A DNA stretch of 64,000 nucleotides from Nemertoderma westbladi (GCA_032718475.1 JAUCBJ010005139.1:1-64000), one strand, 5' to 3'. Positions 1 through 10,725 are shown, counted from the first letter of the stretch. Numbers and translations are program-made. Notes: generated from the letters alone by a model not told the origin.

Positions 1-228
1 CTCGTCTTAGTAATTTTAACTCTATTGCGACTTAGATAACTAATTGTACTGGTTTTACGTTGATCTTCGAATATAAATTAATACATTTATATAATCCATC
101 CTAACTTAAGTAAGGAAAGGGTGTGGCGGTATAGAAGGTAATTTTATTCAAAAATTGAGATATTACTGAAAATTTCCCTGCCGCGTTCTCGAAACGTTGT
201 ATCCAAAAACAAAACGCTGTGAGTGACC
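1..228. other. Unique AT-rich flank
   Basis: I see no gene, repeat or RNA in this stretch. If DAW1 starts upstream of the window, this is intronic, but that is inference. Confidence 0.4.
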
Positions 229-1530
229 GGCACCGCACTCTCACCGCACTCTCACCGCACTCTCACCGCACTCTCACCGCACTCGCACCGCACTCGCACC
301 GCACTCTCACCGCACTCGCACCGCACTCTCACCGCACTCTCACCGCACTCTCACCGCACTCTCACCGCACTCTCACCGCACTCTCACCGCACTCTCACCG
401 CACTCTCACCGCACTCTCACCGCACTCTCACCGCACTCTCACCGCACTCTCACCGCGCTCACACCGCACTCTCACCGCACTCTCACCGCACTCTCACCGC
501 ACTCTCACCGCACTCATACCGCACTCTCACCGCACTCGCAACGCACTCTCACCGCACTCTCACCGCACTCTCACCGTGCTCACACCGCACTCTCACCGCA
601 CTCTCACCGCACTCTTACCGCACTCTCACCGCACTCTCACCGCACTCATACCGCACTCTCACCGCACTCGCAACGCACTCTCACCGCACTCTCACCGCGC
701 TCACACCGCACTCTCACCGCACTCTCACCGCACTCTCACCGCACTCATACCGCACTCTCACCGTACTCGCAACGCACTCTCACCGCACTCGCACCGCACT
801 CTCACCGCGCTCACACCGCACTCTCACCGCACTCTCACCGCACTCTCACCGCACTCTCACCGCACTCATACCGCACTCTCACCGCACTCGCAACGCACTC
901 TCACCGCACTCGCACCGCACTCTCACCGCACTCTCACCGCACCGCACTCTCACCGCACTCGCAACGCACTCTCACCGCACTCTCACCGCACTCGCACCGC
1001 ACTCTCACCGCACTCTCACCGCACTCGCACCGCACTCTTACCGCACTCTCACCGCACCGCACTCTCACCGCACTCTAACCGCACTCGCACCGCACTCTCA
1101 CCGCACTCGCACCGCACTCGCACCGCACTCTCACCGCACTCGCACCGCACTCTCACCGCACTCTCACCGCACTCGCACCGCACTCTCACCGCACTCGCAC
1201 CGCGCTCTCACCGCACTCGCACCGCACTCTCACCGCACTCTCACCGCACTCGCACCGCACTCTCACCGCACTCTCACCGCACTCTCACCGCACTCGCACC
1301 GCACTCGCACCGCACTCGCACCGCACTCTCACCGCACTCTCACCGCACTCGCACCGCACTCTCACCGCACTCTCACCGCACTCGCACCGCACTCGCACCG
1401 CACTCTCACCGCACTCTCACCGCGCTCTCACCGCACTCTCACCGCGCTCTCACCGCACTCTCACCGCACCCTCACCGCACTCTCACCGCACTCTCACCGC
1501 GCTCTCACCGCACTCTCACCGCGCTCACAT
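229..1530. repeat. 11-bp minisatellite, CTCTCACCGCA unit
   Basis: About 118 tandem copies of an 11-bp unit (CTCTCACCGCA). Frequent variants are CTCGCACCGCA, CTCATACCGCA and CTCACACCGCG, and a few junctions are shortened to ACCGCACCGCA. Because 11 is not a multiple of 3 and the unit lacks stops, two overlapping plus-strand frames stay open for more than 430 codons and give Ser/His/Arg/Thr/Leu-rich pseudo-peptides. These are by-products of the repeat, not genes. The unit carries no splice or poly(A) signal, unlike the DAW1 arrays further right. Confidence 0.9.
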
Positions 1531-1639
1531 GACACCACGAAGTCTTTGTGAACCGGTCTATACGCTTATACTATTTAAATTGAGAATATTTTAGAAAATA
1601 TCATACTGGTAATTTTTAGGTAGGTGGTATAATCCGTCC

Positions 1640-1800
1640 ATTCAACTGCTCAAATTGTCTTAAGTTGCCTTCAAATTTAAGCAACTTTTACGGCAACTTT
1701 TTTACAGCAACTTACGCGTTTACACGGAGCAATAACTTGAGCGGCAACCTGGGTTGCTCTACAAGTTGCTGACAAGTTGCTCAAAAAGTTGCCAAAACCG
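1640..1800. repeat. Decayed GCAACTTG-rich repeat, relative of the 61.8-kb foldback
   Basis: The stretch is rich in GCAACTT / AAGTTGC words in both orientations and contains ACACGGAGCAA near 1721. The same words make up the terminal inverted repeats of the foldback element at 61751-62190. I infer a degenerate copy of that family. The ends cannot be fixed by eye. Confidence 0.45.
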
Positions 1801-1948
1801 GCCTTTATTGTAGTAGCATATTAGTGAGCAAACCTGATGGTATGAAAAACCGATTAAAGCGAACATCAGAACTATACTGTAACTGTAACAACCAATCGGA
1901 TGACTGCAAACTGAAATACTTTTGAGAATGTTTGGATAACTTTTGTAA

Positions 1949-2052
1949 ATTTTTATCAAGGTGTACTAAATAACTTATTTAATAAATAACTTATTTAATA
2001 AATAAGTTATTTAATAAATAAGTTATTTCATTAGTACACCTTGATTTTTATT
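1949..2052. repeat. Long AT-rich hairpin (inverted repeat)
   Basis: The left arm contains ATCAAGGTGTACTAA and the right arm its complement TTAGTACACCTTGAT. Both continue inward through AACTTATTTAATAAAT-type sequence to a centre near 2002. The arms are about 45 bp and nearly perfect. It could be a small foldback MITE or a cruciform-prone palindrome; no target duplication is obvious. Confidence 0.7.
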
Positions 2053-2342
2053 CAACTATTGTTAACGAAAAAGGTTGGCGCCTACTGTCTGCTCGTCCGT
2101 CAGTACCGGTATACTGGTACGCAAACTGAAACTAGCTCTAATATTGCTGATACCGGTACTGTACCTACAGAAGAGTTTATGGAATCTGCTGCCTGATGTA
2201 ATAATGGTTGCCATGTTACCTATAGAACTAATAGTTATCTTCCCCTGGGTGGATAACTGGGTTGCCAGGTTACCCATCATAGAACTAATAGTTATTTTAC
2301 CATGGGGGATAACTAGATGATAACTGGGAGTAAAAGGTGACA

Positions 2343-2447
2343 ACTTACGTTTGTCCTTCAACAATCCTTACGGGTCAGTTAACTTACGTTTGTCCTTCAA
2401 CAATCCTTACGGGTCAGTTAACTTACGTTTGTCCTTCAACAATCCGC
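2343..2447. repeat. 39-bp tandem duplication, 2.7 copies
   Basis: Two full copies and a partial copy of a 39-bp unit that begins AACTTACGTTTGTCCTTCAA. On the minus strand it runs directly out of the endonuclease-like fragment at 2440-2545, so the duplication seems to have started inside that retroelement relic. Confidence 0.75.
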
Positions 2448-2545
2448 CTATTCGGCAATTAAAATCGCCTCCAACTACCAATGTTAGGTCCGGATTAGTA
2501 TGAGTCAGAGCTTCCGACACCGATCATACAATCTCTTCTATTGTG
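2440..2545 (-). mobile_element. Decayed APE-type endonuclease fragment of a non-LTR retrotransposon
   Basis: Read on the minus strand, one frame gives EALTHTNPDLTLVVGGDFNC, which carries the GDFN motif typical of apurinic-endonuclease domains of non-LTR elements. A stop codon lies just upstream in the same frame and the coding sequence then dissolves into the 39-bp duplication, so this is a dead fragment. It differs from the RTE-like family at 4.4 kb and 56.5 kb, whose equivalent motif reads FLGDFNASLH. The clade cannot be assigned from so short a piece. Confidence 0.5.
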
Positions 2546-2576
2546 TGTCTGGAACGAAATAAAATACCAAAAAGCA

Positions 2577-3776
2577 CGCCAATCCTGTCTGAAGGACCAT
2601 ATAGGACGCCAATCCTGTCTGAAGGACCATATAGGACGCCAATCCTGTCTGAAGGACCATATAGGACGCCAATCCTGTCTGAAGGACCATATAGGACGCC
2701 AATCCTGTCTGAAGGACCATATAGGACGCCAATCCTGTCTGAAGGACCATATAGGACGCCAATCCTGTCTGAAGGACCATATAGGACGCCAATCCTGTCT
2801 GAAGGACCATATAGGACGCCAATCCTGTCTGAAGGACCATATAGGACGCCAATCCTGTCTGAAGGACCATATAGGACGCCAATCCTGTCTGAAGGACCAT
2901 ATAGGACGCCAATCCTGTCTGAAGGACCATATAGGACGCCAATCCTGTCTGAAGGACCATATAGGACGCCAATCCTGTCTGAAGGACCATATAGGACGCC
3001 AATCCTGTCTGAAGGACCATATAGGACGCCAATCCTGTCTGAAGGACCATATAGGACGCCAATCCTGTCTGAAGGACCATATAGGACGCCAATCCTGTCT
3101 GAAGGACCATATAGGACGCCAATCCTGTCTGAAGGACCATATAGGACGCCAATCCTGTCTGAAGGACCATATAGGACGCCAATCCTGTCTGAAGGACCAT
3201 ATAGGACGCCAATCCTGTCTGAAGGACCATATAGGACGCCAATCCTGTCTGAAGGACCATATAGGACGCCAATCCTGTCTGAAGGACCATATAGGACGCC
3301 AATCCTGTCTGAAGGACCATATAGGACGCCAATCCTGTCTGAAGGACCATATAGGACGCCAATCCTGTCTGAAGGACCATATAGGACGCCAATCCTGTCT
3401 GAAGGACCATATAGGACGCCAATCCTGTCTGAAGGACCATATAGGACGCCAATCCTGTCTGAAGGACCATATAGGACGCCAATCCTGTCTGAAGGACCAT
3501 ATAGGACGCCAATCCTGTCTGAAGGACCATATAGGACGCCAATCCTGTCTGAAGGACCATATAGGACGCCAATCCTGTCTGAAGGACCATATAGGACGCC
3601 AATCCTGTCTGAAGGACCATATAGGACGCCAATCCTGTCTGAAGGACCATATAGGACGCCAATCCTGTCTGAAGGATCATATAGGACGCCAATCCTGTCT
3701 GAAGGACCATATAGGACGCCAATCCTGTCTGAAGGACCATATAGGACGCCAATCCTGTTTGAAGGACCATATAGGA
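2577..3776. repeat. 30-bp minisatellite, 40 nearly identical copies
   Basis: Forty head-to-tail copies of a 30-bp unit containing CCTGTCTGAAGGACCATATA. Only two substitutions are visible in the whole block: GGATCAT in copy 37 and TGTTT in copy 40. The unit length is a multiple of 3 and stop-free in three frames, so long ORFs appear on both strands; I regard these as artefacts. The array lies in the presumed intron upstream of DAW1 exon 3995-4202. It contains TATAG|G, but no convincing splice-site context. Confidence 0.95.
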
Positions 3777-3994
3777 CTCTGTTGATTTGATAACTTTTGG
3801 TTTGAGTTCTGGTTTACACATAATCGTTAGACCTCTTGAAGGGCAATTGACGGAAATTGTACTAAACTATAATACTGTATTTTGTCCTGTCAGCTTCGTC
3901 TTGATGCTATTAATATCGTCTAACGTAATTGTATTTGTTTTTCCTTTCTTCTCGTTTTTCACACAAACAATAATAATTTATTTAAATGTTAAAG

Positions 3995-4202
3995 GGATAA
4001 GATTTGTACCGGGTCTTTCGATAAAACAGCGAAACTTTGGTCTTCCGAAACTGGAAAGAATTTTCATACCTTCAAAGGACACAGCGCTGAGATAGTGACC
4101 GTCTGTTTCAACCCCCAGAGTACATTGGTAGCTACCGGGTCAATGGATCAAACGGCAAAGCTATGGAGCGTAGAGTCTGGGGAGTTGGTCTCTAATCTCT
4201 CG
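3995..4202 (+). CDS. DAW1: DAW1 exon: end of WD repeat 2 and WD repeat 3
   Basis: First of five recognised exons of DAW1 (dynein assembly factor with WD repeats 1; WDR69, ODA16 in Chlamydomonas). This cytoplasmic WD40 adaptor links preassembled outer-arm dynein to intraflagellar transport. The exon follows a TTAAAG acceptor; its first base completes a split glycine codon. It encodes [18 protein letters not shown] and then a full repeat from [11 protein letters not shown] to [15 protein letters not shown]. It ends before GTATGT, and the next intron is only 99 bp (4203-4301). Order and wording match vertebrate DAW1 repeat for repeat. The five exons together give 268 residues against about 415 in the human protein, so roughly 147 N-terminal residues are missing from the window. 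Confidence 0.9.
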
Positions 4203-4301
4203 GTATGTTAATATATTTAATTAATTTGTTTCAAAAGTAATAATACCTTTGTATATAAATAATATAACATCATTGTTACATTTCCTTCTCTTTCATTTTA
4301 G

Positions 4302-4408
4302 GGACATTCAGCTGAAATTATTTCTGTTTGTTTTAATTCTTCGGGAGACAAATTGATCACTGCGAGTTTCGATCACAATGTAAATATCTGGGACGTAAAG
4401 ACCGGAAG
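4302..4408 (+). CDS. DAW1: DAW1 exon: WD repeat 4
   Basis: Preceded by a good acceptor (TTCTCTTTCATTTTAG). It encodes [20 protein letters not shown] and continues through a [12 protein letters not shown] blade, ending two bases into an arginine codon (AG) before donor GTTAGT. The donor is weaker than consensus at its third position. The following intron (4409-10603) is 6.2 kb and full of transposable elements. The blade corresponds to the AEIISLSF repeat of human DAW1. An overlapping minus-strand reading frame here is only read-through of the adjacent retroelement fragment. Confidence 0.92.
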
Positions 4409-4430
4409 GTTAGTCTAAATTTAAACAAAA

Positions 4431-4925
4431 TACGAAACAGAATATAGTCTATCTGGGACTTGTGAGCACTGGCAGTCCGTAGCTTTCCAGTTCGGTTCTT
4501 GAACTGAGAGAGATTTCCGAAATCCATAGAGAATAAATCCTGAAGATGGACAGAATTTCGGTTAACACTATCGCTATAGACCCAGGGCGATGTAGGTGAT
4601 TGATGCAGACTTGCATTAAAGTCTCCCAGGAATGGTAAGAATGCATGCTGATCCACTTCATCAGTAGCAGCTTGTAGATTGTGGTAGAAGTTTTCCACCT
4701 CCTCTACAGGGGCAACACTAGTTGGAGAGTAGCACACAATCAGAACCACCTTAGGAAACTTCTTAGCCAGTCTTCTAGAACATGAGAAGATAAGCCGGAC
4801 AATTCGGTCCCAAAACACTAAATAAATGGGATCGAATTGTCCGAGACCGAATTGTCCTGCTTCCTGAGAAAGCTTATCTGCCAAGGCAGTCAGCTCACCT
4901 TGTCGCATTGGGGACCCGAGTGTTA
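4431..4925 (-). mobile_element. RTE-like retrotransposon, inverted 5' part (endonuclease domain)
   Basis: The minus-strand reading frame carries APE endonuclease sequence (VLIVCYSPTS, then FLGDFNASLHQSP, then KSQIDYILF). It closely matches the endonuclease part of the larger element at 56486-59085. It extends further toward the N-terminus than that copy and has small deletions. Its partner, the element's 3' end, lies immediately to the right in the opposite orientation. This layout is the signature of a twin-primed, 5'-inverted insertion. It sits inside a DAW1 intron and is not functional. Confidence 0.8.
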
Positions 4926-4931
4926 GGGTGT

Positions 4932-5108
4932 GCCCATGACTTTCTTGAGACGCATCTTAAAGGACACTGGCCTTAAAGATGCGGATGATCTAGCAAATGT
5001 CATGGGTGATAGGGAGTTGTGGCGGTGCAATTTTGTTGACAAGCCGGCACAGCATTCTTAAAAATGCAGCTGCAATGCAGCATGCCGATCCTAGTAGTAG
5101 TAGTAGTT
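4932..5108 (+). mobile_element. RTE-like retrotransposon, 3' end with (TAG)n tail
   Basis: On the plus strand this reproduces the last ~55 codons (LKDADDLANVMGDRELWRCN region), the stop and the short 3' UTR of the element found inverted at 56486-59085. It finishes in a run of TAG triplets at 5089-5108. A short-period tandem tail instead of poly(A) is typical of RTE-type elements. With the inverted endonuclease piece at 4431-4925 it forms one rearranged insertion lacking the reverse transcriptase. Confidence 0.82.
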
Positions 5109-7001
5109 AGGGTGTTTACTGAGGCTAGTCTAGTGACTTGCCTCAGATTCACCAATGGCTTTGTTGGTCGGGGTGGAACATGAGAGTGGCCTCCAAATCC
5201 AGAATCCCTCCCCCCCCCCCCCCTCACAATCTGGCCTCACTGGTGACCCAGGGTTTGGGCCAGAAAGGTCATCAGGAAAGGGACTCAACGAATTGTTGGC
5301 TGCTCTCTCTCCAGTAGGGGGTGAGACAGGTAGCCAGCCTGTCAGGATAAAAGTGACGCCTGTGAGGCGAATTGTATCTGGTAATTCCACTGGCCTCTAG
5401 TGGCCGGACCTCCGCATTACTAATTTAATCCATAGTGGGGGTTGGGGGGTGCTTTTTTGCCGAGTCATACCACACCCTGGTTTGCCATTCCACAGGGTGG
5501 GAGTCTCAGTTGGGTCACATATGGGGCCCATCACCCATACATACTATGAAGCACCTATCCTTGGCTATGCAGCTCATTCACTGGGCCATGCCCTGCACTC
5601 TGCAGCCAGGTGTAGATCGCCGTGGAGTGCACTCAAATTGGAGATGAGAGCACTCTACTGCTGACCAGCCATTGGTAGATTACCATATGTCTGGTCAGGC
5701 CATATCTGCCGTGCAATGTGAAAAGACCATAAGTGGCATTTTTCCAAAATTTATTTGTCACTTTTTCTGAGTCTAAAAATGCGCTCGATCTAATGGTATG
5801 ATAGAGAACACCGTATCTACTTTAGTTCTCGAGATATTCTATGTAAAAAGGCCTTAAGTCACTCCGTATCCTAGCGTATGCATATAGTGAATGTTACAGA
5901 GGTAAAAGACCGTAAGTGCAATACAAAAGATCGCAACTGTTTAAATTTAGGCAAAAAAATCCGTAAGTCAACAAGACTTGCGTTTTTTTGTCATTGCATA
6001 GATAATAAGAAAATGCACATACGGTTTTATTGAAATATGTTATTGCATTGATAATTAAGATTAAGAAAGGTTTTATGAAATTTGTGTCTTTTGACTTTCG
6101 GTTTTTTTAGCAGAAAATTAAAAATTGAAATTTCGCCAAGTGACTTGGGGTGTTTTATCATCATATTATACCTGTATGCTACGGAATTGAGCATAATTTA
6201 ATGAGGATTTCCAATCTGAAAATGGCTTGGCGAGATCTTTTGTATTGCAATAGTAACGGAAACTGGTAGGCAATAAAGGTTGGCTGTATAGAAGGTAATA
6301 ATTTAATCTGTTTACATTACAGTAATTAAGGATAATATCATTTATAATTTTTCAATTATTTCAATATATTAATAAATTGTTATCGTAATTATTAATAACT
6401 TTTTAATTTAACGAAACGAAACGAAAAATTTAACTAACGAAACACTATTAATTCGTTTTTTTCATTTCGTTTCGTTATTTACAAACATTTTTATTTCTTT
6501 TTTTAGTTTCGTTTGACATTTTTTCGTTACGTTATTTTTTAGTTTTGTTATGTCATTCATCCCTGTTTGTTAGAATTATGCTGGATTTTATTTTCCACTT
6601 TGTGGCCCAGCCTTCCCAATTTGGCGACCAAATATTAATTTTCGTTCTAATTTCGATATTTTTTATTTCGCAACTAAACAATTACTTTTATAAAAATTCT
6701 GTCAATGCCATTTTTGCAAACAGAACTACATAATTCTACAAACATAACGAAAATCAGTTGAGTAGTGTGAGACGTGAGTACTTTGAGTAGTTAATAAGTA
6801 GATAGATAAAGTGTTCCAAAAAAGCCAATGCGAGATAAATGACCAAACAAGCACCAATAAGTGAACACTTTTCACAAGTGATCTTCTTTTTATGCTTTTG
6901 TTACAGCAGAATGTTTGGCGCTGTTTCCGAAAATAGCAAAATATATAGAAATTTTTGGGTTTTTTATGTTCTTTTTTGCTGTGGACAGTGGTGCTTACAA
7001 A
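5109..7001. other. DAW1 intron interior without a recognised gene
   Basis: This is noncoding, with short GC-richer stretches (5150-5660, including a C run at 5211-5222) and AT-rich sequence. A 16-bp inverted word pair (TGCAATACAAAAGATC near 5918 and its complement near 6233) may mark the ends of a small inactive element. At 6410-6540 there is a low-complexity AACGAAACGAAA tract followed by its complement TTTCGTTTCGTT. No ORF here looks genuine. Confidence 0.5.
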
Positions 7002-7680
7002 TAGGGATGTCCCGGAATCGATATTTTGATTCCGGCCGGAAACGGAACCGGAATTCAACATGCCGGAATATTCCGGCCGGAACCGGAATTTTCTATAATT
7101 AGTGAAATACACTAAATGACCCATGAAACTTTATAATTTTTTGTGAACCAAATGGATTTTTTTAATTTCTACAGCTAAGTTTGATAATGAGAGGAATCAG
7201 AACCTTGGGGGAATTAAGATGGGTGGAGTGGAGAATGGCCTGGGCCCTTATGGGGACGGGATGGTACTTCGGCATTGAACGACAGGGAATTCAATATAAT
7301 ATTTTTCTAAAATGTATATCTTTGGCCAAAAGTTAGGTTTTTTGCATTTAGACTCATACCTAAAAACCCACGTTAACCAAAAACCTTTGGTTTCGCGTCA
7401 TTAGGTCCTTTGGTGCAATATCCTGGTGTCTTTAAGGGAAAGATGCATGTTACTGTGACATGTTATTCGAACCAAAACAATAAACGAGGCCAATAGTACA
7501 TGTTACAGTTTAATTATTGCTGGGAATAAATAGATTTATGATAAGAAATAGCTTTACTGTAAATATAATTAAAACTAGTATATTATGCAGCACCTACGAC
7601 GCACGTTGGACGAGATAATACCAATCATAATATTATCTAAAAACGTCATTTTATAAGCAAATTGGAAAAACCACCCGCTA

Positions 7681-8007
7681 AGGCCCGTGCTCCACTGGTA
7701 AGTCTTATGTAGTCTTAGTCAGAATAAATTATGGAACACATTGGTTTCAATGGGAGCGTCTCCACTGGTAAATCGTAAGTTACGACCTATGAGTAGTAAG
7801 TGATTATGTCCCATGTTCCATCTTTTACCACATGACTCATGTGTTATATCCGCCAAGATGCCTGTGATTGGTTACTTTGGCTATAAATATGCAGTAAATG
7901 TGAGATGCACCTTATATTTTTTTATCAAATGACCTAAGACTCGTGTTACCTATGGATGGAGCAAGGAGGCATTCATTTTGACATTCTGACCAGTGGGACA
8001 CGGGCCT
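7681..8007. mobile_element. Nested MITE with AGGCCCGTG inverted termini
   Basis: Left end AGGCCCGTGCTCCACTGGT; right end ACCAGTGGGACACGGGCCT, inverted with two mismatches. The 327-bp element lies wholly inside the hAT-like transposon. There is no coding capacity. The superfamily is uncertain because no clear target duplication is visible. Confidence 0.65.
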
Positions 8008-8217
8008 ATTGATGCATTTCATTAGTTAATGTAAATTACGATGGTTTTTGTGAATTGTATATGAATACTACAGTAGGTGGTGTAACAGATGGTGGGACCA
8101 TTTTAGTTTCATTACCAGGTGACATTTTTTTTGGAAATGTGTTACATAGACCCATCAAGACTGCATTCACTTTAATAAACTAAACAGGGTGGCTGAGAAT
8201 TTTCCCTCGTTAGATAG

Positions 8218-8345
8218 GTTAGTTAGTTTCCACCTTGGTGCATGGTAATAGTGGTTAGTTAGTTTCCACCTTGGTGCATGGTAATAGTGGTTGCATTGAT
8301 TTCCAATCTATCTGGAGGTCGTGGGTTCGACCCCACCATGTGGGC
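8218..8345 (+). repeat. tRNA-derived SINE-like segment with B box
   Basis: GTGGGTTCGACCCCACCATG (8321-8340) is a perfect T-arm/B-box. It is preceded at tRNA-like spacing by GCATGGTAATAGTGGTTGCA. The upstream ~40 bp (GGTTAGTTAGTTTCCACC...GTAATAGT) is duplicated in tandem. The D-arm and anticodon stem are too degenerate for a working tRNA, so I read it as a SINE head or tRNA pseudogene carried within the hAT-like element. Confidence 0.6.
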
Positions 8346-8682
8346 CAATGCAGTTTTATATTTAGCACGAATGGTTTGAAGGGGCTAACCAGGGAGCATA
8401 TATGCCTTGCATCCTTAAATGTTAGCTGTAACGGTTGAAGAAAACTTCATTTCTATACTTTTTTACAAGTGTTGAAAAGTATTTTAAACTAATTGGTAAT
8501 AATGTTTAAAAAATATATAAATGTTGATAATAATTTAACAAACTAATTGCAACTATCAAACTAGTTAGGAACCTGGTAATTCCGGTAAAATTCCGGCCGG
8601 AATTGACCCCATTCCGGCAATTCCGGCCGGAACCGGAATCGGGCAACAACCGCCGGAATTCCGGGACATCCCTACTTACTAA

Positions 8683-9629
8683 TTACAATTTTGAGTGAAA
8701 AAATACAAATGTTGCCATAACTCGAACCAATACAATACAACTTATCGTAAAACTGATTTCAGATTCGGAATCACCATACAATTTTACATCCGGAAAAACA
8801 ACCCCCCCCCCATAATTTACTCTTCATTGAAAGTCTGATAAGTAGTTTAACAACTTCTTTGGAATATATTTACTAAAACTGTGATCATTTAAAGAGCGTT
8901 TCAGGATAAGAAAAATAACTCTGGTAGCGATTTCTAAGAGTTGGCCCAACCCACCCTATTTTACTCCAAACGGTCAAATTTTAACCAAATTAAGATTGCA
9001 GCGGTACACTGAAAAAACATAACCGCGGTTCTAAATTAAACCAACGGTTGTACATTTTAACTTGTGGTTATAAATTGTGAACCAGTGGTTATTTTTAAAA
9101 ACCGTGGTTTGAAAATAGAAGAAATGATAAATCCAAAAATAAATCAAAAATAAATCCACTTCATAGGAATTCTATTTTTTGTATCTTGGGTCATTTATAT
9201 AAATATTACATGTTAGGAGAACAAAAGTTACTTAATTTCAAAATATTCAACAGTTGGCACTTGGAGGTAAAGCCTGGTCAATTTTGTGATCAAATGGCTC
9301 TAAACTGAACCGTTTAAAAATATATAGAGTACAGCAATTGTAAATAAATTAATTTCCCAACGTAACAACTAACAATGAGCATTTAATCGTGGTCATCAAT
9401 ATGGACATTGGGGTTAATATGCAATAAAGTATAGTAATCTCTACGCTCCCTATATTTTTAGCTTTAAATTAGTAAATTGTTTTTTCACAGTTTCTTTTTC
9501 TATTACCTTACATATTGTACTGTACATAGACAAACTTATTGTTATATTGTCAGCAGCAGTGAATAGTTTAGTCGCGTTGCGTCATTGTTTGAGTTTACAT
9601 ATTATATATTACTGTTTATTACAATAATA
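8683..9629. other. DAW1 intron interior, no gene seen
   Basis: AT-rich unique sequence. The AACCGCGG / CCAACGGTTG / GAACCAGTGGTT words near 9020-9110 look like a decayed small repeat. Nothing coding is supported. Confidence 0.4.
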
Positions 9630-9992
9630 ATTGCAATGATTACGTAATAACTATATTTACATACTTGTGTGTAAAGTAGCACTTCACAGTGTGATGATCC
9701 GAGTGGTTTTGTTACACGAACGAACGTTAGTGAGTGAGTGAAAATAAAGCCACGAGGATCAGAACACTGTAAAGTACTTTGTAACAAGTATGTATGTAGT
9801 TTTATTCCAAAATTTTAACATTACGAAATGATTGTAGGTGATAGAAACTGCACAAATTAAATTAGTTGCTGTATAAATAAATGTAAAAAAGACATAAATT
9901 ATGTTATAAATAAGTTATTAGCTTATATTTATGGTGGCGTTTGGAGCCATGTTATAATAATATAGCTACGCCCTACTGGTTATTAATAGCTA
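9630..9992 (+). repeat. Dispersed repeat, copy 1
   Basis: A ~360-bp repeat whose reverse complement recurs at 31045-31410. Shared landmarks are ACATACTTGTGTGTAAAGTAGC, AACGTTAGTGAGTGAGTGAA, ACACTGTAAAGTACTTTGTA and TATAAGCTAA-type sequence near the inner end. A central imperfect palindrome pairs CAGTGTGATGATCCGAGTGG with CCACGAGGATCAGAACACTG. It is probably a MITE-like element; no protein is encoded. Confidence 0.75.
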
Positions 9993-10052
9993 TACCCCGC
10001 CTACCGGTAGGTAATGCAGTAGGCCTATCTGGCTGTCAGGCAAATTTCCACC

Positions 10053-10143
10053 TATTGTTTACATGGTATCCAATGACGGCGTTAAGTAATGTCCCCTCAG
10101 TGTACATTACTTAACGTCGTCATGGGTTACCACGTAAACAATA
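10053..10143. repeat. Imperfect 40-bp hairpin
   Basis: TATTGTTTACATGG...GGCGTTAAGTAATGT pairs with ACATTACTTAACGTCGTCAT...CGTAAACAATA around an 11-base loop. It lies in the DAW1 intron beside the dispersed repeat. It could be the remnant of a foldback element. Confidence 0.7.
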
Positions 10144-10603
10144 ACACCAAATACAATACTAAATGTACAGGCCAATACAATGCTGTAATGTCTTCTAAAG
10201 TTGTAAAGTGATAAATAACAACTCGCTGTTAATACTAACGGCGTTGGGTAATGTTACAATTTTGGAATAAAAATATTTTATAAAATTACAAAATATAACC
10301 AATACGAATGTTAGCTTATATTTGTTGTATATCCTACCAATATCCATTCATATTCAACTATTAATTGTTTTGCTCCTATTAAATTTAGTAATCTAATCGA
10401 AACTGCATTACTTATATTAACAAATTGGACATTTATTTACAACTACAAGTGGGAAGTGAGGCTCGTCCCCTCTAGTCACTGTCCTGCCTCAGGTATCTTT
10501 AGCCAAATTCCCGTCCTATCTCACTTATATAACACCCTCACCCTCACCCATACTTTAACTCCTCACTCCATACCTCACTCACCCTAACTTTATTTTCACT
10601 TAG
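10144..10603. other. 3' part of DAW1 intron
   Basis: Unique AT-rich sequence ending in a C/T-rich run (CCTCACTCCATACCTCACTC, then TATTTTCACTTAG), which serves as the polypyrimidine tract and acceptor of the next DAW1 exon. Nothing else is seen. Confidence 0.55.
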
Positions 10604-10725
10604 GTGCGATAAAGTTTTGGCGGGTCACAATGCTGAGATTTCTAGCGCTACCTTTAATTTCGATAGTTCGATAATCGCTACTGGGTCCATGGATAAGTCA
10701 TGTCGGTTGTGGGATTCCGATACCG
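10604..10725 (+). CDS. DAW1: DAW1 exon: WD repeat 5
   Basis: Begins after TTTTCACTTAG; the first base completes the arginine codon split from the previous exon. It encodes [20 protein letters not shown] and then a [20 protein letters not shown] blade, parallel to human DAW1 repeat 5. The exon ends with the first base of a glycine codon at 10725, before an ideal donor (GTAAGT). The last 14-15 exonic bases and the first ~10 intronic bases form the unit of the 25-bp array that follows. Only this first donor gives a correct product: use of the second shifts the frame, and later ones include the stop TAA at 10752-10754. Confidence 0.93.

Larger units (their letters stand above)
7002..8674. mobile_element. 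Non-autonomous hAT-like DNA transposon, 1.67 kb
   Basis: The ends are inverted repeats: TAGGGATGTCCCGGAAT at 7002 and ATTCCGGGACATCCCTA ending at 8674, 17 perfect bases. Further CCGGCCGGAACCGGAAT words sit just inside both ends. The flanks are CTTACAAA on the left (6994-7001) and CTTACTAA on the right (8675-8682), an 8-bp target duplication with one mismatch, as expected for hAT elements. No transposase is encoded. The interior carries a smaller inverted-repeat MITE and a tRNA-like SINE segment, so the element is a nest of insertions within a DAW1 intron. Confidence 0.82.

Noticed and set aside
219-1551. Two overlapping 437- and 442-codon ORFs of Ser/His/Arg/Thr/Leu repeats
   Set aside because: They come from a stop-free 11-bp tandem repeat read in two frames at once; there is no unique sequence or gene structure.
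2538-3821. Long ORFs on both strands across the 30-bp array
   Set aside because: Three frames are open simultaneously because the period is divisible by 3. The flanks are intronic.
4357-4430. Extension of the minus-strand endonuclease ORF into the DAW1 exon
   Set aside because: Similarity to the 56-kb element stops near 4431. The rest is read-through over DAW1 coding sequence.
8285-8345. Functional tRNA gene
   Set aside because: The B box is perfect but the acceptor, D and anticodon stems do not form a consistent cloverleaf. It lies in a transposon.
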